64,000 nt of DNA, taken from Oligoflexia bacterium. GTDB taxonomy: Bacteria > Bdellovibrionota > UBA1018. Numbering within the stretch: position 1 is the stretch's first letter; every line of letters starts with the position of its first letter. Made by a program: the position numbers and the translations under genes. Below, piece by piece: positions 1 to 10,054 of the stretch. The notes beneath the pieces are model-generated. The model saw only the letters and a list, made by a program, of their open reading frames with translations. It was not told the origin of the DNA and ran no database searches. Location: assembly GCA_014378465.1 (NCBI GenBank), contig JACMNQ010000018.1, forward strand, positions 1-64,000, in the 5' to 3' direction.

Positions 1-405
1 AAGGTTGTTTCTTTTCTGGACTCCGAAGCGCTCGATCAGCACGTCGAGGATTCTTGGATCAACGACCGTGGCTTTTACGCCTTCATCAAAATTGATGCTC
101 TGGCCCCAAGCGGCCTTGAACTCAGTCTGAGAACTCGCGCTCTTGATCTGTTCCATGAAAGTCGGAAGCAGTTCGTCCAGACGTTGTCCCAGGTTTCCGC
201 CAGTATCGGCAACCTGGACCAGAGATCGGGCGACGTCTGCCCAGGGACAGTCTTCAGCGGTTTCACCCTTCGAGACATCCGGACAGGCAGGCACTTGTGC
301 GGCCTGTGAGTTCTGCGGAGCCCAGGCGGCGACGAAGCAGAGTCCAAGTCCGACGGCAGCGAAGACGAAAACACCCGAAATCAACTGTCTGATTTTTTGA
401 TTCAT
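1..405 (-). CDS. Secreted protein of unknown function (3' end cut by window)
   Basis: The minus-strand frame is open from an ATG at 405 to the left edge, giving 135 codons with no stop, so the C-terminus is missing. It starts MNQKIRQLISGVFVFAAVGL, a classical signal peptide with a hydrophobic core to about residue 27 and a likely cleavage after QAA near residue 36. The mature part holds two early cysteines (ACPDV, EDCPW), which could form a disulfide, and then a mostly helical, soluble-looking sequence. It lies 53 bp downstream of the epimerase gene on the same strand and could share its transcript. I do not recognise a family. Real coding status is inferred from the signal peptide and the uninterrupted frame. 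Confidence 0.7.
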   Translation of the reverse strand, partial: MNQKIRQLISGVFVFAAVGLGLCFVAAWAPQNSQAAQVPACPDVSKGETAEDCPWADVARSLVQVADTGGNLGQRLDELLPTFMEQIKSASSQTEFKAAWGQSINFDEGVKATVVDPRILDVLIERFGVQKRNNL

Positions 406-458
406 GATGGGCCCGGTCGTAACATGCTTCCAGAACTTACGCCAAGGCGTTAAACCCA

Positions 459-1364
459 TCAAACGGAAGAAGCCAAGGCCTCATTCAAGTCAGGGTGACG
501 AAAAGGAAAAGCGTCTCGGAGCAGTGCGCCTGGGGTGACTCGGGCGCTGGCAAGCAAGGCTTCGTCAGCCATTTCACCAAAAGCCAATCGGAGGGCAAAG
601 GGAGGAACTTTGACAAAGCTCGGCCGGTGGAGGGCGTGCCCCAGCGCATGGGTGAAATCGAGGTTACTGACAGGCTGAGGGGAGACAGCGTTGACGATTC
701 CTGTCAGACGCGGGTCCTGAAGGGCCAGTAGAAAGACCCCGATCAGGTCGTCCAGATGGATCCAGCTCATCCAATGTTTACCACTTCCGATCGGGCCTCC
801 GAGCCCGGCTTTGAAAGGGGGGAGCATCTTTTCGAGGGCCCCGCCATTTTTACCCAGAACCACCCCGATCCTGACGATCACCTTGCGGTCCACGTTGGCC
901 TCGTGTGCTTCAGATTCCCAGGCCTGACAAACCTGGGCGAGAAAGCCCTGACCGGGAGCGGAACTTTCATCAAGGACTTCATCTCCCCGGGAACCGTAAA
1001 AACCGATGGCCGACGCCGAAATCAGAATGCGGGGTCTCACGGCCAGGTGATTCAGAGTCGTCACGAGATTTCGAGTGCCGAGAGTACGGGAGTCCATGAT
1101 CCGCTTCTTCACTTCGTCATTCCAACGAGTGGCCGCGACAGGTTCACCCGCAAGGTGAATGACGGCTTCGATGCCTTCAAATGCTTTTTCGGGTGCTGGC
1201 TCCCGCGAAGCATCCCATGAAAAGGTGAGACAGGGGACACCCAGTTTCTCGGCTGCACTCCCGGCATCGCGACTCAGGACGGTGACTTCCTGCCCTTGTT
1301 CAATCAACTTCCGAACAAGTGCTTTTCCAACAAAACCTGTGGCGCCGGTGACGAGAACTTTCAT
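459..1364 (-). CDS. TIGR01777 family NAD(P)-dependent epimerase (YfcH/SulA-like)
   Basis: The 301-residue protein is an extended short-chain dehydrogenase. It opens with the Rossmann motif MKVLVTGATGFVGKALV, followed by VIHLAGEPV at the second strand. It has ISASAIGFYGSRGDE, which carries the YxxR-type variant common in this family, and a C-terminal DUF1731-like segment ending FPFRHPDLNEAL. These are hallmarks of TIGR01777/YfcH proteins, whose substrate is generally unknown. I start at the ATG at 1364 because homology begins there; the frame stays open about 50 codons further upstream but that part is low-quality sequence running towards the tRNA. It is followed after 94 bp by a secreted-protein gene on the same strand. 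Confidence 0.9.
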   Translation of the reverse strand: MKVLVTGATGFVGKALVRKLIEQGQEVTVLSRDAGSAAEKLGVPCLTFSWDASREPAPEKAFEGIEAVIHLAGEPVAATRWNDEVKKRIMDSRTLGTRNLVTTLNHLAVRPRILISASAIGFYGSRGDEVLDESSAPGQGFLAQVCQAWESEAHEANVDRKVIVRIGVVLGKNGGALEKMLPPFKAGLGGPIGSGKHWMSWIHLDDLIGVFLLALQDPRLTGIVNAVSPQPVSNLDFTHALGHALHRPSFVKVPPFALRLAFGEMADEALLASARVTPGALLRDAFPFRHPDLNEALASSV

Positions 1365-1525
1365 GAGTTGGGCGTAACACAGAACAGAGGGTGATGATTG
1401 GGGCACTGCCCAAATCCGGGCGGGGAGTCGGAAAAATCTGAGACAGCAAGTCGAAATCCCGGTGCCTGATCCCGAAATGAAGAAACCACCGATCCTTGCG
1501 AATCGATGGTTCAAAAATTTTCGAA

Positions 1526-1601
1526 TGGTGGCCTGAGACGGAATCGAACCGCCGACACAAGCCTTTTCAGGGCTCTGCTCTACCGACTGAGCTATCAGGC
1601 C
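1526..1601 (-). tRNA. tRNA-Phe (GAA)
   Basis: On the minus strand the acceptor stem GGCCTGA pairs with TCAGGCC. The D arm contains AGCTCAGTCGGTAGAGC, the anticodon stem GAGCC pairs with GGCTT around the loop CTGAAAA (anticodon GAA), and the T arm is GGCGG-TTCGATT-CCGTC. The encoded 3' end is A then CCA. All four stems close, and the 76-nt length with a short variable loop is normal for tRNA-Phe. It lies between the M28 peptidase gene and the epimerase gene, with no integrase beside it. Confidence 0.97.
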
Positions 1602-1613
1602 ACGGTGCTTACT

Positions 1614-1642
1614 GAGATATGAGATGTTGACTCAAAACGCAA
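1614..1642 (-). promoter_or_regulatory. Candidate sigma70-type promoter for tRNA-Phe
   Basis: On the minus strand TTGCGT (1642-1637) and TATCTC (1619-1614) are separated by 17 bp. This places a start just before the mature 5' end at 1601. The match to consensus is partial (three of six in each box), so this is inference from position and spacing. Confidence 0.3.
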
Positions 1643-1645
1643 TAA

Positions 1646-4558
1646 TTATTCTTTTTTTCCGACGACCGCTTCGAGAGTCTTCGGTTTGCCGCTCCGGTTC
1701 AATTCCAAGGTGATTTTCTGCCCGGGTTTGAGGCTGGTCAGGACAAACATGAAATCTTCAAGATTCTGGATCTTGTGCTGATCAATCCCGGTCAGGACAT
1801 CACCTGTCTGGATTCCCGCCTTTTCGGCCGGACTGCCTGGGCGTACGCCGGCAAGTTTGACTCCATGAGCGGAACTGTCGGCCCCCGGTCCAGAGGGTGA
1901 ATTCATCTGAGTGTAATCCGGAATGGTCCCGAGATACGCTCCGTAGGAACGGCGATCTCCCGAGCCCCCGTGCTGAAGTGAGGGTGCTGAAGCTTTCGCT
2001 TTCTGAAAGTGGAGTGACTGTTTTCTCGACATCGCTTTTTCCGCGACGGCAGACACCAGCTCCGCAACCTGAACTCCGCCCGTGGCGTTGATCTTTTCCG
2101 CCGTGTCGCTTGAGCGATGGTAGTCCGCATGAGGTCCGGTGAAGAAATGCAGTACGGGGACTCCAGCGATGAAGAAAGGCATGTGATCACTCGGCCCATA
2201 CCCATCGCCTCCGCCTTTGCAGTCGAGATTTCGGGCCGCGCATTCGGTCTGCACCAGCGAAGACCACTCTTTCGCGGAATCGGTTCCGAAAGTCATGAGC
2301 AGATTGTTTTCCATTCGTCCGACCATATCCATGTTGAGCATTGCCTTGGGCTGAACGCCGGCCTTTTTGAAGGCATCCGTCATTCTTGAGGAGCCGACGA
2401 TTCCGGACTCTTCCGCAGTGAAAGCGGCGAACACGAAACAGGATTGAGGGAGCGCCTTGGATTCCTTCAAGGTCCGCGCGACTTCAAGAAGTGCCGCGAT
2501 CCCCGAAGCATTGTCGTCGGCACCCGGATGGATTCCGCTTTTTGACGGCTCGAGTGAACCTTCCGATCCCATGCCGAGGTGATCCAGATGCGCGCCGATC
2601 ACGACCGGTGCCGTTCTTCCGCAAGCGCCGCCCAGCGATCCCAGGATGTTGTGAGCGTTCGTGGTCTTGCGCTTCAGAGAAATTTCTCCAGAAACGCTCG
2701 AAGAACGTGAAATCCAGACTTTTGCAAGTTCACGCTTCAGAAACAGGACCGGAATTCCCGCTTCGCTTGAAGGTGCGCCGGTTTTCGCAAGCTGACTTTT
2801 CAGGTTTTCCGGGATTTCCTCATCCGATTCCCAGAAAATGACGGCTTTTGCTCCTTTTTCACGAGCGAGAAAGGTTTTGTATCGCAAATCACCGTACGAC
2901 TGCTCCTGCGCGGCTGACATTTTCAGATTTGCAGGAACATGACGGCGGATGAGTGCGATTTTTCCGGTCATGCTGATCTTTTCGTAATCGTTCAGGCTCA
3001 ATTCAGGCGCATTGATTCCATAACCGACGTCCACGACGGTGCCACTGAACTTTCCATTCGAGGAAAACTGCGCCGGAACGAAATCCTGAAGCAGCGTCAG
3101 AGATTTTTTATCCGCCTTCGAACCAGTGACTGCGAGACGCGTGGCTTGAGAGTCGGCTTCGACTCCGGTCTGAATTTCAACGGCCTGGCGAAACGCGTCC
3201 GTGCCTTGGAGTCTTCGAAAACTTTTCGAAGCGGTCTGGAGTCCAAGCTTTTCGAACTCCGTGGCGACCAGTTCTTCAGCGAGAGTCAATCCGTGAGTGG
3301 CAAGGCCCCGACCTTCAAATTCCGGAGATGCCAATTTTTCGACGGCTGCACGAAAGCGATTGGCGGGGTTCGCATCATCCATGCTCAGGATTCCTGGCGT
3401 GAGGTTTTTTCTTTCTGACCAATCCGCGATGAACACGTTCGTGTCACGCGGTTTCTTCGCATTTCTGTTCGAAGAAAACGCAAGATGCTTTCCGTCGGGA
3501 GAAAACATCGGGAAACTGTCAAAAGTATCTGAAAAAGTGACCTGTTCGAGGCGAGTGCCGTTGACGTCGATCAGGTAGATGTCAAATTTCCGTCCTCTCG
3601 CATCGCGAGGGTTCGAAGCGAACACGATCTGCTTCGCGTCGGGAGTGAAGTAAGGGGCAAAACTTGCCGCTCCGACGCGGGTCACCTGATGTGCATGAGT
3701 GCCATCCGAACGCGCGGTCCAGATTTCAAGTTGTCCCGGACGAATGAGATGCTGTTTGAGGAGCGCCTGGTATTCCTCCGCTTCTTTTCCCGGTTTGGGT
3801 CTGGATGCTCGCCAGACAATCTGACTGCAGTCCTGGGAGAAAAACGCTCCGCCGTCATAACCCAAGGTCGAGGTGAGCCTCTTGAGGTCGACGATGCGTC
3901 CGATCTGGCCGCCTTTTCCTTCGCGGTCGAGTGTTCCACGGTAGAGATCCAGGTCGCCGTCGCGATCACTGGTGAAGATGATGCTTCCGTCTCTGCAGGT
4001 GACCGCTTCCGCATTGTAAGCGCGGGGCGCGCCAGGCTCCATCGGGAGTGGATCCTTGCCGTCCATGCCGACCTTGTAGATCTGATAGGTGTTGTAGATG
4101 GGCCAGACGTAACCGTGAGTTTTGTCAGGTGCGACCGGGCATGCCTTGTCCGATTGATAAGTGCTGCTGAAAAGAATCTGATCTCCTCCGGCAATGGCGG
4201 GAGGAAAGAAGAAGGAGCAGGTGGTCCGACCCTGTCCATTGGAGATCAGATGCGTGTCCGTTCCATTCGCACGCATTGCATAGATCTGATCACAGGGAGC
4301 ATCTTCACCGCTGTGTTGAAACGTCAACCACTTGCCGTCATACGACCAATAAGCTTCCGCGTTGGTTCCATCCCGCGTGAGCTGGCGCAGATTCGAGATG
4401 CGCTTTTCACCTGGAAAGGAGAGCGAGGGGTTTCCGTGCGGATCCACTCCTGCACTGCCGCAACCGGTGAATGAAGCGCCGAAAAACGATGCACAGAAAA
4501 CAGCCAGTATAATGATGCTGACACTTGTAGAACGTGGACGAGACACGAGTGGTTTCAT
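1646..4558 (-). CDS. Lipoprotein: TolB-like propeller + M28 aminopeptidase + PDZ domain
   Basis: A 970-residue exported metallopeptidase. The N-terminus is hydrophobic with a lipobox-like FTGC (Cys33), so it is probably membrane-anchored on the periplasmic side. Residues about 55-390 contain PD40/TolB-type propeller blades, for example FTPDAKQIVFASN and FSPDGKHLAFSSN. Residues about 400-845 form an M28 peptidase with an inserted PA-like domain. The zinc and catalytic residues are visible: HLDH (His657), ADDNASG (Asp681), AEES (Glu716/717), NMDMVG (Asp744) and DYHRSSDT (His814). A PDZ domain follows at about 875-965 (GVRPGSPAEKAGIQTGDVL). M28 enzymes usually remove N-terminal amino acids, while the PDZ and propeller parts probably recruit substrate. 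It is single-copy and complete. The substrate cannot be told from sequence. Confidence 0.92.
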   Translation of the reverse strand: MKPLVSRPRSTSVSIIILAVFCASFFGASFTGCGSAGVDPHGNPSLSFPGEKRISNLRQLTRDGTNAEAYWSYDGKWLTFQHSGEDAPCDQIYAMRANGTDTHLISNGQGRTTCSFFFPPAIAGGDQILFSSTYQSDKACPVAPDKTHGYVWPIYNTYQIYKVGMDGKDPLPMEPGAPRAYNAEAVTCRDGSIIFTSDRDGDLDLYRGTLDREGKGGQIGRIVDLKRLTSTLGYDGGAFFSQDCSQIVWRASRPKPGKEAEEYQALLKQHLIRPGQLEIWTARSDGTHAHQVTRVGAASFAPYFTPDAKQIVFASNPRDARGRKFDIYLIDVNGTRLEQVTFSDTFDSFPMFSPDGKHLAFSSNRNAKKPRDTNVFIADWSERKNLTPGILSMDDANPANRFRAAVEKLASPEFEGRGLATHGLTLAEELVATEFEKLGLQTASKSFRRLQGTDAFRQAVEIQTGVEADSQATRLAVTGSKADKKSLTLLQDFVPAQFSSNGKFSGTVVDVGYGINAPELSLNDYEKISMTGKIALIRRHVPANLKMSAAQEQSYGDLRYKTFLAREKGAKAVIFWESDEEIPENLKSQLAKTGAPSSEAGIPVLFLKRELAKVWISRSSSVSGEISLKRKTTNAHNILGSLGGACGRTAPVVIGAHLDHLGMGSEGSLEPSKSGIHPGADDNASGIAALLEVARTLKESKALPQSCFVFAAFTAEESGIVGSSRMTDAFKKAGVQPKAMLNMDMVGRMENNLLMTFGTDSAKEWSSLVQTECAARNLDCKGGGDGYGPSDHMPFFIAGVPVLHFFTGPHADYHRSSDTAEKINATGGVQVAELVSAVAEKAMSRKQSLHFQKAKASAPSLQHGGSGDRRSYGAYLGTIPDYTQMNSPSGPGADSSAHGVKLAGVRPGSPAEKAGIQTGDVLTGIDQHKIQNLEDFMFVLTSLKPGQKITLELNRSGKPKTLEAVVGKKE

Positions 4559-4594
4559 GGCTGCGATGAGGCCATGAACTCAACTTGGAATCAA

Positions 4595-5209
4595 TCAGGA
4601 ATTTTGATTGCTCGAGGAGCTGAAGGCGTCATCTTGAGGTTCGGCCAAGGGTTCGGCAGCCTTTGATCCAGTGGAACTCTGAAGGTGATTGAGGACGCCT
4701 TCGAGTTCGCGGGTCGTGTGCATGCGGTAATCGTAGGCACGACCGGAACTCTTCAGAATCATCTCGACCAGTTTGAGTCGTCTCAGGATGGATTCAGTCT
4801 GCTGCGGGGGAACCTGATCAAAAGCGGCATCGGAGCTTCGTGCTGATTTTGAAGGAGCCTGGGTGGCGACGATATGGGTCGGTGCCTGGAGAGGAGGCTT
4901 TGTGTACACGACGGGAGGTGGGGTCACGACGACTGGGGCGTCTTCGAGGGTTCCGTAAGAAGGAGCCTGCGCTGCAGTTCCCGGAGTTTCGACTTCGGTC
5001 TGGCTGTACACGTTGATGGGAGTGACGGTCTCGGGAGCTTCTTCTGTGGCTGCGTACTTCTCCGCGGCACGGTCAGAAGTACCCCCTCTGGAAGCGGCCG
5101 ACATTTTCGAGGAGTGCTTGGATCCGGCATTTGCCAGAGCCGGCCAGGAAGCGAGTCCTGCGGCAGTGGTGATGATCAACGCGAATGCGACGCTTTTATG
5201 GAGAGTCAT
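4595..5209 (-). CDS. Secreted protein of unknown function, proline/threonine-rich
   Basis: The 204-residue product starts with a clear signal peptide (MTLHKSVAFALIITTAAGLA, cleavage probably after ALA or ANA near residue 28). The first half of the mature part is low complexity (PVVVTPPPVVYTKPPLQAP). The C-terminal half is likely helical (ILRRLKLVEMILKSSGRAYDYRMHTTRELEGVLNHLQ). I recognise no domain. It is divergent from groESL and has its own well-formed promoter at 5248-5276. The downstream M28 lipoprotein gene starts at 4558, only 36 bp past this stop, so the two may be co-transcribed. Confidence 0.75.
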   Translation of the reverse strand: MTLHKSVAFALIITTAAGLASWPALANAGSKHSSKMSAASRGGTSDRAAEKYAATEEAPETVTPINVYSQTEVETPGTAAQAPSYGTLEDAPVVVTPPPVVYTKPPLQAPTHIVATQAPSKSARSSDAAFDQVPPQQTESILRRLKLVEMILKSSGRAYDYRMHTTRELEGVLNHLQSSTGSKAAEPLAEPQDDAFSSSSNQNS

Positions 5210-5247
5210 GACTCATAGCCCCTTTTATTACTTAACCCTGAGGCGCT

Positions 5248-5276
5248 TACATAGCCGCACTAATGCATTGCGTCAA
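5248..5276 (-). promoter_or_regulatory. Sigma70-type promoter for the secreted-protein gene at 5209
   Basis: On the minus strand TTGACG (5276-5271) and TATGTA (5253-5248) are spaced by exactly 17 bp. Transcription would start about 30 bp upstream of the ATG at 5209. The -35 region lies in a 12-mer, TTGACGCAATGC, that recurs with one changed base at 8969-8980 and 42971-42982. Confidence 0.6.
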
Positions 5277-5296
5277 GTTAAAAATCGGCAGTAAAG

Positions 5297-5327
5297 TTGA
5301 CATCCCCTCAGCAGTGACCAATATACC
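5297..5327 (+). promoter_or_regulatory. Possible groESL promoter
   Basis: A perfect -35 hexamer TTGACA (5297-5302) is followed after 19 bp by TATACC (5322-5327). The spacing is long, so this is tentative. The 5210-5510 region contains no CIRCE inverted repeat and no clear sigma32-type CTTGAA/CCCCAT pair, so heat control, if present, must use another signal. The leader to groES would be about 180 nt. Confidence 0.3.
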
Positions 5328-5510
5328 TCTGAAGCTAAAATGTAGTTTCTTTGGTGGCAGTTTGTAGCGCCCTCCCTTCATAAAATCCGGATTGTTTACG
5401 AAAGTTAACGGTCAGAATTCAGGATAATGGATCGAAGGCGAGCCGAACGGGCACCAAATACTGAAATTTCGACAGTCGATTGAGACCGTCCAATTGAAGA
5501 GGTAATGACC

Positions 5511-5807
5511 ATGAGCATGCAAGTTCGACCACTCCATGACCGCGTTTTGGTGAAGCGTTTCAACGAAGAAGAAAAATCCAAAGGCGGCATCATCATCCCT
5601 GACACCGCAAAAGAAAAGCCGATCCAGGGCGAGATCATCGCTGTTGGACAAGGCCGCGTGGCAGAAGACGGAAAGATCCGTCCCCTCGATGTGAAAAAAG
5701 GCGATCGCGTGTTGTTCGGCAAGTATTCCGGCACCGAAATCAAGATCGATGGCGAAGAGTTCCTCATGATGCGCGAAGAAGACATCCTGGGCGTTCTCTC
5801 CAACTAA
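5511..5807 (+). CDS. groES: Co-chaperonin GroES
   Basis: The 98-residue Hsp10 protein forms the heptameric lid of the GroEL folding chamber in the cytoplasm. [14 protein letters not shown] opens the beta-barrel. [13 protein letters not shown] is the mobile loop that contacts GroEL, and the C-terminus [19 protein letters not shown] is canonical. Three in-frame ATGs lie at 5505, 5511 and 5517. I choose 5511 because the Shine-Dalgarno sequence GAAGAGG (5496-5502) ends 8 nt before it, whereas 5505 would leave only 2 nt. It is followed 48 bp later by groEL in the usual operon. Confidence 0.97.
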   Translation: MSMQVRPLHDRVLVKRFNEEEKSKGGIIIPDTAKEKPIQGEIIAVGQGRVAEDGKIRPLDVKKGDRVLFGKYSGTEIKIDGEEFLMMREEDILGVLSN

Positions 5808-5852
5808 TTTCAGCCCCCTCACTCTAGACATCAATCTTTTTAAGGAGATTAA

Positions 5853-7520
<1,668 letters not shown>

Positions 7521-7579
7521 TTTCCACACGGAAATTGCTTCGGTCCGAACCTTACCGTTCGACACTCGAAAAATCAGAA

Positions 7580-7611
7580 GGGCCTCGAGACGCTGTCTCG
7601 GGGCCCTTTTT
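7580..7611 (+). terminator. Rho-independent terminator of groESL
   Basis: GGGCCTCGAGAC (7580-7591) pairs over 12 bp, with one G-U, with GTCTCGGGGCCC (7595-7606) around a 3-nt loop, followed by TTTTT. The minus-strand reading also has a broken T-rich run (TTCTGATTTTT), so it may stop transcripts from the opposite gene at 7634 too. Confidence 0.92.
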
Positions 7612-7633
7612 CAATTCACGGTGAGTACGTTTT

Positions 7634-7978
7634 TCAGTGCACATGTCCTTGTCTCCGTACTTCTTTCTTGAACTTGATCGTTCCTTCTCTGAAGCTTTCT
7701 GAGGCCGTTCTTTGTGCAGCCATGATGGTTCTGACCGTTTCAAATGTGCGGTTTTGCCCCGCAAGCTCATGCACAGACGAACCATGAGGAGGACTCTTCT
7801 GCAGAGGTGGCAATCTCTTCGAAAGTTCAGCAGCACGCTCCTGCGTTCTGAATTCGAAATGAGGACATTGGAGCCGAGATCCCTTCGGAAACGGCGGAAG
7901 GTTTTTTTCATATCTTTCCATTTGTGGCGAAGTCCGGATGCCTCGGTATCGACGTTCCACCTCCGCCCAAACCTTCAA
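7634..7978 (-). CDS. Hypothetical small protein
   Basis: The 114-residue frame starts at a TTG (7978) with a purine-rich GGAAAGAGA just upstream. The product is polar and charged (for example ERAAELSKRLPPLQ and FETVRTIMAAQRTASESFREG), with no signal peptide and no membrane segment. The helical amphipathic composition and the absence of Cys look more protein-like than the overlapping plus-strand frame at 7712-8080, which is Arg- and Ser-rich. It lies downstream of the outer-membrane protein gene on the same strand. A later start at the internal ATG (MERYEKN) is possible. I recognise no family. Confidence 0.5.
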   Translation of the reverse strand: MKVWAEVERRYRGIRTSPQMERYEKNLPPFPKGSRLQCPHFEFRTQERAAELSKRLPPLQKSPPHGSSVHELAGQNRTFETVRTIMAAQRTASESFREGTIKFKKEVRRQGHVH

Positions 7979-8020
7979 AAATCTCTTTCCACCGTTCCCC
8001 GGGCTTGGCCAGTGAGGGGA

Positions 8021-8935
8021 TCAGAAAATGAAGGTCGCTCCACCCTGAAGAAGCGGAGTTGTCCGATTGGGAAGATCTAGCCCGCTGTTTGTGGTGTGAA
8101 CGAAGCCGGCTTTCAGGAAGATCTCGATCATTTCGTGGATGTTCGCCTTGATTGAAAGGTAAACGTCCTGATCGGACTGCCTTGCAGATTCGCCGCCGGA
8201 GTTCTTGCCGGTATTCAGATCCGCTGAACCGCCGAGGGCCACTCGCACGTAGAATGAGTCGTTGATATAAGTTGCATAGCCGGCCTCGAGTGCGGCTTGC
8301 GCGATGTGAAAACCCGCGAACTTTCCGAGTCCGTTCGCATACGAAACCATTTTGTATCCGAGCGCATCGACCGCGAGCTGCGCGATGATACCGGAGTTCC
8401 TGTCGCTGTATTTGATCGCATCCAGCTGGAGGCCGATCGCCGAAACGCGGACACCGAGCTGTTCATCGATCTGGAGATTGCGATTGAGCTCGGTCGGGAG
8501 AAATCGAAGATTTCCCATCACCACGAGCTGGCCGGGCGTGTTGACGAATTCAAGGTGGTTGTCGACCGGGATGAATTCGATATCGAGATACGGGATCCGG
8601 TTCCCGTCACCCTGCGTGGAGATTCCAAAGTCTCCGCTGAAATGCGCGATGACGAGTTGTTCCTGGTAGTCCCGCTCGGAGAGCTTTTCGGAAGGCGAGT
8701 TCGTGTATTTTCGAACGGAAAAGCCGACCTTCAACAGGATGTTCAATCCGCTGCCCAGGGTCTGCCCTCCGCCTCCGATTTCGATCACCGGGCGTTGCAC
8801 ACCGGTGAGGGGGTGTTCATCGGCTTGAGCGACGGGGTTCGCTGAAACGAAGCCCGCCAAAGCCAATGCCAGGACAGACAGCTTGAAGAGAGAATCCCGC
8901 TTCGACTTTTCCGCAAACGGTGCCCAATTTAACAT
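8021..8935 (-). CDS. Putative outer-membrane beta-barrel protein
   Basis: A 304-residue exported protein with a signal peptide whose hydrophobic core is LFKLSVLALALAGFVSA and which is likely cleaved after AQA near residue 39. The mature part alternates polar and hydrophobic residues in short strands and ends GGATFIF. The C-terminal Phe is typical of BAM-inserted barrels. GAGG-type ribosome-binding sequence ATCGAGG sits 6 nt before the ATG. The exact family is not recognisable. A conserved-looking TTGACGCATTGC element lies in the 5' region at 8969-8980, in the plus orientation. Confidence 0.75.
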   Translation of the reverse strand: MLNWAPFAEKSKRDSLFKLSVLALALAGFVSANPVAQADEHPLTGVQRPVIEIGGGGQTLGSGLNILLKVGFSVRKYTNSPSEKLSERDYQEQLVIAHFSGDFGISTQGDGNRIPYLDIEFIPVDNHLEFVNTPGQLVVMGNLRFLPTELNRNLQIDEQLGVRVSAIGLQLDAIKYSDRNSGIIAQLAVDALGYKMVSYANGLGKFAGFHIAQAALEAGYATYINDSFYVRVALGGSADLNTGKNSGGESARQSDQDVYLSIKANIHEMIEIFLKAGFVHTTNSGLDLPNRTTPLLQGGATFIF

Positions 8936-9079
8936 GAATAACCTCGATGGGCGCGGTTATAGCTGAACTTGACGCATTGCGCAAACGCCAATCTGGATTA
9001 CCCAGTTCGGCAGGGATATCAGCGGCCTAGGGCGTCTCGGAGCTAGCCGCACTCGAATAAAGTGTGTTAAGCCCAAAGG

Positions 9080-10021
9080 ATGAAGAGCCAGCCCAAGACG
9101 CATCCCGATCGTTGGATCAAGTGTATCTCCACGCATGGAAATATCCGGGGAGTCGCCATCCAGGCCACTGAACTGGTCAAATCCGTCGCAAAACTTCATG
9201 GCCTCGGCCCTACCGGCGCCAAGGGGATGGGCGAAGTGATCATCGGTGGACTTCTCATTGCTTCAAACTGCAAGACCGGCGAGCGGATCAATCTCAATAT
9301 CCAGGGCTCAGGTTTTTTTCGCCAGGCCCTCGTCGATGCTCATCCTGACGGTACTTTACGCGGCTATCTGACCGAACGGCCCAAGGATGAAGTGCTGACT
9401 GGCTCAAAGAACCAGGAAGTCGGTCCTTGGGGCAGTGGACTTCTGTCTGTCCTCAGAACCAAAGGCGACGAAGGAAAGCAGCCTTACATCGGAACGGTGC
9501 CTCTGTTGACCGGACATCTCGCAAAGGACCTCAGTTTTTACTGGCATCAGAGTGAACAGATTCCTTCTGCAGTGGGTCTTGTCGTCACGATGGAAAATGG
9601 AGAAGTCACTTCAGCCGGTGGGTTTCTCGTTCAGGCCCTTCCTGGAGCAAGTCAGGCCGAAGTGAACGCGATTGAAAATCACATCAATGACCTCAAGTCC
9701 TTCGACGAAGCTTTCCAGAAGGATGGGGACCCCCTTCATCTGCTCTCGCAGATCTTTCAGAGCACGGCGTTCATCGTGGTCGAAGAAAAACCCCTGGTTT
9801 TCAGCTGCAATTGCTCATGGGAAAGGGTCGAGCGCGCTTTGATACTGGTGGGGCTCCAGGAGCTCAAATCCATGCTCGCGCAGGATCACCAGGCCACGGT
9901 GAAGTGCGACTTCTGCACGAAGGAATACAAGATTGATGCAGAAGGGCTCGAAAAGCTGATTCTCTATGTCAGCGGTGATCGCACGACGGAGCCCGGTAAA
10001 GTGACCGGATCGTCGGAGTAG
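9080..10021 (+). CDS. hslO: Redox-regulated chaperone Hsp33
   Basis: The 313-residue protein is a cytoplasmic holdase activated by oxidation. The N-terminal substrate-binding domain is recognisable (IRGVAIQATELVKSVAKLHGLGP, followed by GKGMGEVIIGGLLIAS-type sequence). The C-terminal zinc redox switch is intact, with FSCNCSW (Cys243 and Cys245) and KCDFC (Cys276 and Cys279), the family CxC...CxxC arrangement. An additional Cys64 and Cys15 lie outside the switch. It is monocistronic, flanked by minus-strand outer-membrane protein genes. Proximity to groESL (about 1.5 kb) is consistent with a protein-quality-control neighbourhood but they are separate units. Confidence 0.95.
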   Translation: MKSQPKTHPDRWIKCISTHGNIRGVAIQATELVKSVAKLHGLGPTGAKGMGEVIIGGLLIASNCKTGERINLNIQGSGFFRQALVDAHPDGTLRGYLTERPKDEVLTGSKNQEVGPWGSGLLSVLRTKGDEGKQPYIGTVPLLTGHLAKDLSFYWHQSEQIPSAVGLVVTMENGEVTSAGGFLVQALPGASQAEVNAIENHINDLKSFDEAFQKDGDPLHLLSQIFQSTAFIVVEEKPLVFSCNCSWERVERALILVGLQELKSMLAQDHQATVKCDFCTKEYKIDAEGLEKLILYVSGDRTTEPGKVTGSSE

Positions 10022-10054
10022 ACCGGCCGTCAGAAAACGTCAGTGTACTGAGTC

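Noticed and set aside
3689-4474. 261-codon plus-strand frame in the M28 gene
   Set aside because: Antisense to propeller blades of the peptidase; no initiation signal.
7712-8080. 122-codon plus-strand frame
   Set aside because: Arg/Ser-rich shadow of the minus-strand genes at 7634 and 8021.
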